From: UBA1731 sp045595285
GTDB taxonomy: Bacteria; Verrucomicrobiota; Kiritimatiellia; RFP12; UBA1067
Length of the DNA stretch: 8,521 nucleotides
Assembly (NCBI GenBank): GCA_045595285.1
Contig: JAZOAC010000028.1
Coordinates: 1 to 8,521, forward strand
Reading direction: 5' to 3'
Part shown: positions 5,851-8,521 of the stretch, piece after piece
Numbering within the stretch: position 1 is the stretch's first letter
Layout: each line of letters opens with the position of its first letter
Notes under the pieces: model-generated
What the model saw: the letters and a program-made list of their open reading frames with translations, nothing else
Database searches by the model: none
Told to the model about the DNA's origin: nothing
Program-made: the position numbers and the translations under genes

Positions 5851-8499
5851 ATGAAGTCCATGTTGGCGTTCGCGATGCTGGCGGCGGCGGTTTTTCCGTC
5901 CTTCGCCGCAATCACTCCGGAAGCGTTCAGGGCTCCGCCGCGGAAATTCGCTCCGCACGTATGGTGGCACTGGATGAACGGCAACATCTCCAAGGAAGGG
6001 ATTACCGGCGATCTCGAGGCGATGGCGGACGTAGGCGTTGCCGCCGCGACGTTTTTCGACGCCAGCTGCGGCATAGCGCCTGGGCCTGTGAAGTTCGACA
6101 CTCCGGAGTTCTACGACGCCGTGCGGCACGCCGCGAAGGAGGCGAAGCGTTTGGGGCTTGAACTGGGGATGGCCAACTGCAGCGGGTGGGCGAACTCCGG
6201 CGGCAAGTGGATTTCGCCGCGCGATTCCATGAAGCTGGTCACGGTGTCGGAGACGGAGGTGTCCGGACCATCGCACTTCTCCGGCAGGCTTCCGCGCACT
6301 TCGAAGGACCACGGCTTCTATGGTGATATCGCGGTTATGGCGGTGAGAGACCGTTCTTCCCGCGTGGATGCGAAGGTGTCGGTGTCCTCCAATGCGGCGG
6401 TTGCCGTATCGGGCGGCATGGCTACTGCTGCTGGATTTACATGGAAGCTCGACTTCAAATGGACGTGGGGTGCGGAGGGAAAGGCACTCGTAGAGGTTTC
6501 CGACGACGGCCAGACGTTCCGTCGGTTCGAAGAGTTTCCGTTCACGATATCCTTCTTCAACACCGCGATATGGGGTGAGCGGCGGCACACGTTCAGGCGT
6601 CCGGCGACGTTCAAGGCGATGCGCTTCACGATCACCGAAATGCAATGGCCGGTCTCGCTGTCCTCTTTCAGGCTCGAAACGGAGCAGCGGATCGAGGATG
6701 TGGAGGGCAAAATCTACCACTACAAGAAACCGATATCCGAAACTGTGATCGAAGAGCAGAACGGGACGTATCTCGGCAAGGGCGACAGCGTGGACCTTAC
6801 CGGAAAGATGGCGGCGGACGGACGCATAGTGTGGAACGTGCCGCCCGGAAAATGGAAGCTGCTCCGTATCGGATACTGCTCCAACGGAAGGCTTGTCAGC
6901 AAATCCGGTACGGATGCCGGACGCGGACTGGAGGTGGACAAGCTCGACGCAAAGGCTGTCGAGAGGCATTTCGAAGCATATGTGGGGAAGACGAAACGCC
7001 TTCTCGGGTCGGATGCCGACGTTCTGAAGATGATGCTCAACGACAGCTTTGAGGCCAATGCGCAAAACTGGACGCATGGTTTCGAAAAAGTGTTCGAGAG
7101 TTTCGCCGGATATTCGATGCGTGGATTTCTGCCTGCCCTCACAGGGCGCATTGTGGAGTCGGTCGAGGCTACCGAAAGATTCCTCTCGGATTACCGCAAG
7201 GCTCTCTCCCGCGCGTTCGTCGAGAATTATGCGCGCACTCTGCACCGGAAGGCCCGCGAACATGGCATGGAATTCTATCTGGAACCGTACGGCAACGGAC
7301 CGTTCGAGGAGCGTGAATACGCGAGATACTGCGACGTTCCAATGTGCGAGTTTTGGGCTAGTGCGCGGACGGACGTATTCAACCTCAAGACGGGTCCCGT
7401 TCTCGGAAACGCAGAATCGGTTGTTGCCGAGGCTGATAGGTGGGGGCATTCGATAGTCGCGGCGGAGGCGTTCACGGCCGGCAGCGGCGGAAGATGGATG
7501 GTTACACCTTATTCCATCAAGTGCCAGTGTGATCGAGCGTACAGTCTCGGGGTCAACCGCATAGTGTTCCACAGGTTTACCCATCAGCCGTGGAAGGAAC
7601 TCCGCTATCCGGGCATGACCATGGGACCGTGGGGGATGCATTTTGACAGGACTCAGACGTGGTGGAAGGAGGCGAAGGAGTTCATCCGTTACCAGACGCG
7701 CTGCCAATACATGCTTCAGCAAGGGTGGAAGGTGGATGGCGACGCGTGCCACCGGCGCGACGTAGATGCCGACTGGCATTTTGTCGTGTCCACGAACCAT
7801 TCGGCCGTCACATTGGAACGATCGTTCGAGTATGACGGCAGGGTGCCCGAACTATGGTTTCCGGAAACCGGCGAGACCGTCCGTGCGACGGACTGGAAAA
7901 TCAAGGATGGACGTGCTGTGGTCAAGATACGACTCCCTACCGCCGGAAGCGTGTTTGTGGTGTTCCGGTCCATGTCGCCAACTGTTCCGCAGGAAAGGAT
8001 ACTGAAGGAGAAGACGCGCGTGAGAGTTGAAGGACCGTGGAATGTGAGGTTCGAATGTTTAGCTGGCGGAGAGCCCGCGCCTATGGAATTCTATGAGCTT
8101 TCGGACTGGTCCCGCTCGTCTGACCGCGCACTCAGGTATTTCTCCGGTTCGGCGCACTATTCCAAGACGGTTCCCGCGCCTAAACTGAAGTGCGGCGAGC
8201 GATTGCTGCTCGATCTCGGAAGCGTGCGCGATTTTGCCACGGTCACCGTGAACGGTATGGAGTTTGCACCGATGTGGAAGCCGCCGTTCCGCGTGGATAT
8301 AACCGATGCCTTGAACGGCGGGCCGGAGGTGGATATTGCCGTCAAAGTCACAAACCGCTGGCCCAACAGGCTCATCGGCGACGACGCCCTGCCTGAAGAT
8401 AAACGCGGCACGTGGACGAGCTGGAGACACTGGAAGAGTTCAGAGAAGCCTTTGCGGTCTGGATTGCTTGGCCCGGTGTCGCTTGTTACGGCGGAATGA
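5851..8499 (+). CDS. Secreted GH106-family glycoside hydrolase (alpha-L-rhamnosidase-like)
   Basis: The 882-residue product has a Sec signal peptide (hydrophobic core about 4-17, likely cut near F-A-A at 20). The GH106 start block VWWHWMNGNISKEGI (37-51) leads a (beta/alpha)8-type domain, with ELGMANCSGWANSGGKW at 104-120. A beta-sandwich insertion covers about 160-300. Further family blocks are NDSFEANAQNWTHGF (397-411), LEPYGNGPFEE (477-487), EFW (500-502), AAEAFTAG-GGRW (537-549), GVNRIVFHRFTHQPW (567-581) and MGPWGMHFDRTQTWW (591-605). E401 and E539 are my candidates for catalytic acid and base, by analogy with Bacteroides GH106 enzymes. A galactose-binding-like jelly roll (about 765-880) closes the chain. 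GH106 members cut terminal alpha-L-rhamnose from plant and other glycans; many are uncharacterised, so the exact sugar is unknown. At 882 residues it is somewhat short for the family. AAAGGGG (5833-5839) precedes the ATG by 11 nt. The frame ends at TGA 8497-8499 and appears complete. Confidence 0.87.
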   Translation: MKSMLAFAMLAAAVFPSFAAITPEAFRAPPRKFAPHVWWHWMNGNISKEGITGDLEAMADVGVAAATFFDASCGIAPGPVKFDTPEFYDAVRHAAKEAKRLGLELGMANCSGWANSGGKWISPRDSMKLVTVSETEVSGPSHFSGRLPRTSKDHGFYGDIAVMAVRDRSSRVDAKVSVSSNAAVAVSGGMATAAGFTWKLDFKWTWGAEGKALVEVSDDGQTFRRFEEFPFTISFFNTAIWGERRHTFRRPATFKAMRFTITEMQWPVSLSSFRLETEQRIEDVEGKIYHYKKPISETVIEEQNGTYLGKGDSVDLTGKMAADGRIVWNVPPGKWKLLRIGYCSNGRLVSKSGTDAGRGLEVDKLDAKAVERHFEAYVGKTKRLLGSDADVLKMMLNDSFEANAQNWTHGFEKVFESFAGYSMRGFLPALTGRIVESVEATERFLSDYRKALSRAFVENYARTLHRKAREHGMEFYLEPYGNGPFEEREYARYCDVPMCEFWASARTDVFNLKTGPVLGNAESVVAEADRWGHSIVAAEAFTAGSGGRWMVTPYSIKCQCDRAYSLGVNRIVFHRFTHQPWKELRYPGMTMGPWGMHFDRTQTWWKEAKEFIRYQTRCQYMLQQGWKVDGDACHRRDVDADWHFVVSTNHSAVTLERSFEYDGRVPELWFPETGETVRATDWKIKDGRAVVKIRLPTAGSVFVVFRSMSPTVPQERILKEKTRVRVEGPWNVRFECLAGGEPAPMEFYELSDWSRSSDRALRYFSGSAHYSKTVPAPKLKCGERLLLDLGSVRDFATVTVNGMEFAPMWKPPFRVDITDALNGGPEVDIAVKVTNRWPNRLIGDDALPEDKRGTWTSWRHWKSSEKPLRSGLLGPVSLVTAE

Positions 8500-8521
8500 T
8501 TTCGCTAGAAATTTAAGGGTT

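Noticed and set aside
4792..7800. Open minus-strand frame of about 1000 codons
   Set aside because: It lies opposite two well-supported genes, its product is rich in Arg, His and Pro as expected from antisense reading of GC3-rich codons, and no domain is recognisable.
1..8521. tRNA, rRNA, CRISPR array, insertion sequence or integrase
   Set aside because: No cloverleaf, regularly spaced repeats, transposase frame or terminal inverted repeats were found on reading both strands.

Overview
The window looks like a carbohydrate-degradation locus from a PVC-group bacterium, most likely an uncultured gut Kiritimatiellota, Lentisphaerota or Verrucomicrobiota member. The evidence is a XylR-type (LacI-like sensor plus AraC DNA-binding) regulator next to secreted glycosidases, twin-arginine signals on sugar-active proteins, a signal-peptide-bearing formylglycine-generating-enzyme-like (SUMF1) protein of a kind I recall from gut Kiritimatiellae, no SusC/SusD pair, and GC-rich third codon positions. 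The taxonomic call is inference; no rRNA or other marker gene is present.

Layout: positions 2-88 may be the C-terminal tail of an upstream gene. A short gap follows, then a leftward XylR-family regulator (175-1302). A divergent control region (1303-1431) carries a near-consensus leftward promoter that would give a leaderless regulator mRNA, two overlapping perfect inverted repeats, and a rightward extended -10 promoter lacking a good -35 box. Five rightward genes follow with small gaps: a Tat-exported GH109-type Gfo/Idh/MocA protein (1432-2844), a small exported protein of unknown function (2893-3240), a secreted SUMF1-fold protein (3275-4624), a Tat-exported protein resembling polysaccharide deacetylases (4735-5826), and a secreted GH106-family protein, the alpha-L-rhamnosidase family (5851-8499).

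Working model (inference): the regulator senses a sugar in the cytoplasm and activates the rightward operon from the inverted-repeat site. The exported enzymes trim a glycan with terminal alpha-GalNAc-like, possibly acylated, and rhamnose-like residues. The small-protein/SUMF1 pair in the middle has no obvious catalytic part in this and may be an inserted surface or binding module.

The most unusual observation is just past the SUMF1 stop. A 29-codon out-of-frame reading (4621-4710) encodes a second, degenerate copy of the SUMF1 C-terminal signature. With a drop in GC content in the last third of the SUMF1 gene, it suggests that the 3' tip of this gene has been replaced or duplicated. No reverse transcriptase or template repeat is visible, so a diversity-generating retroelement cannot be claimed.
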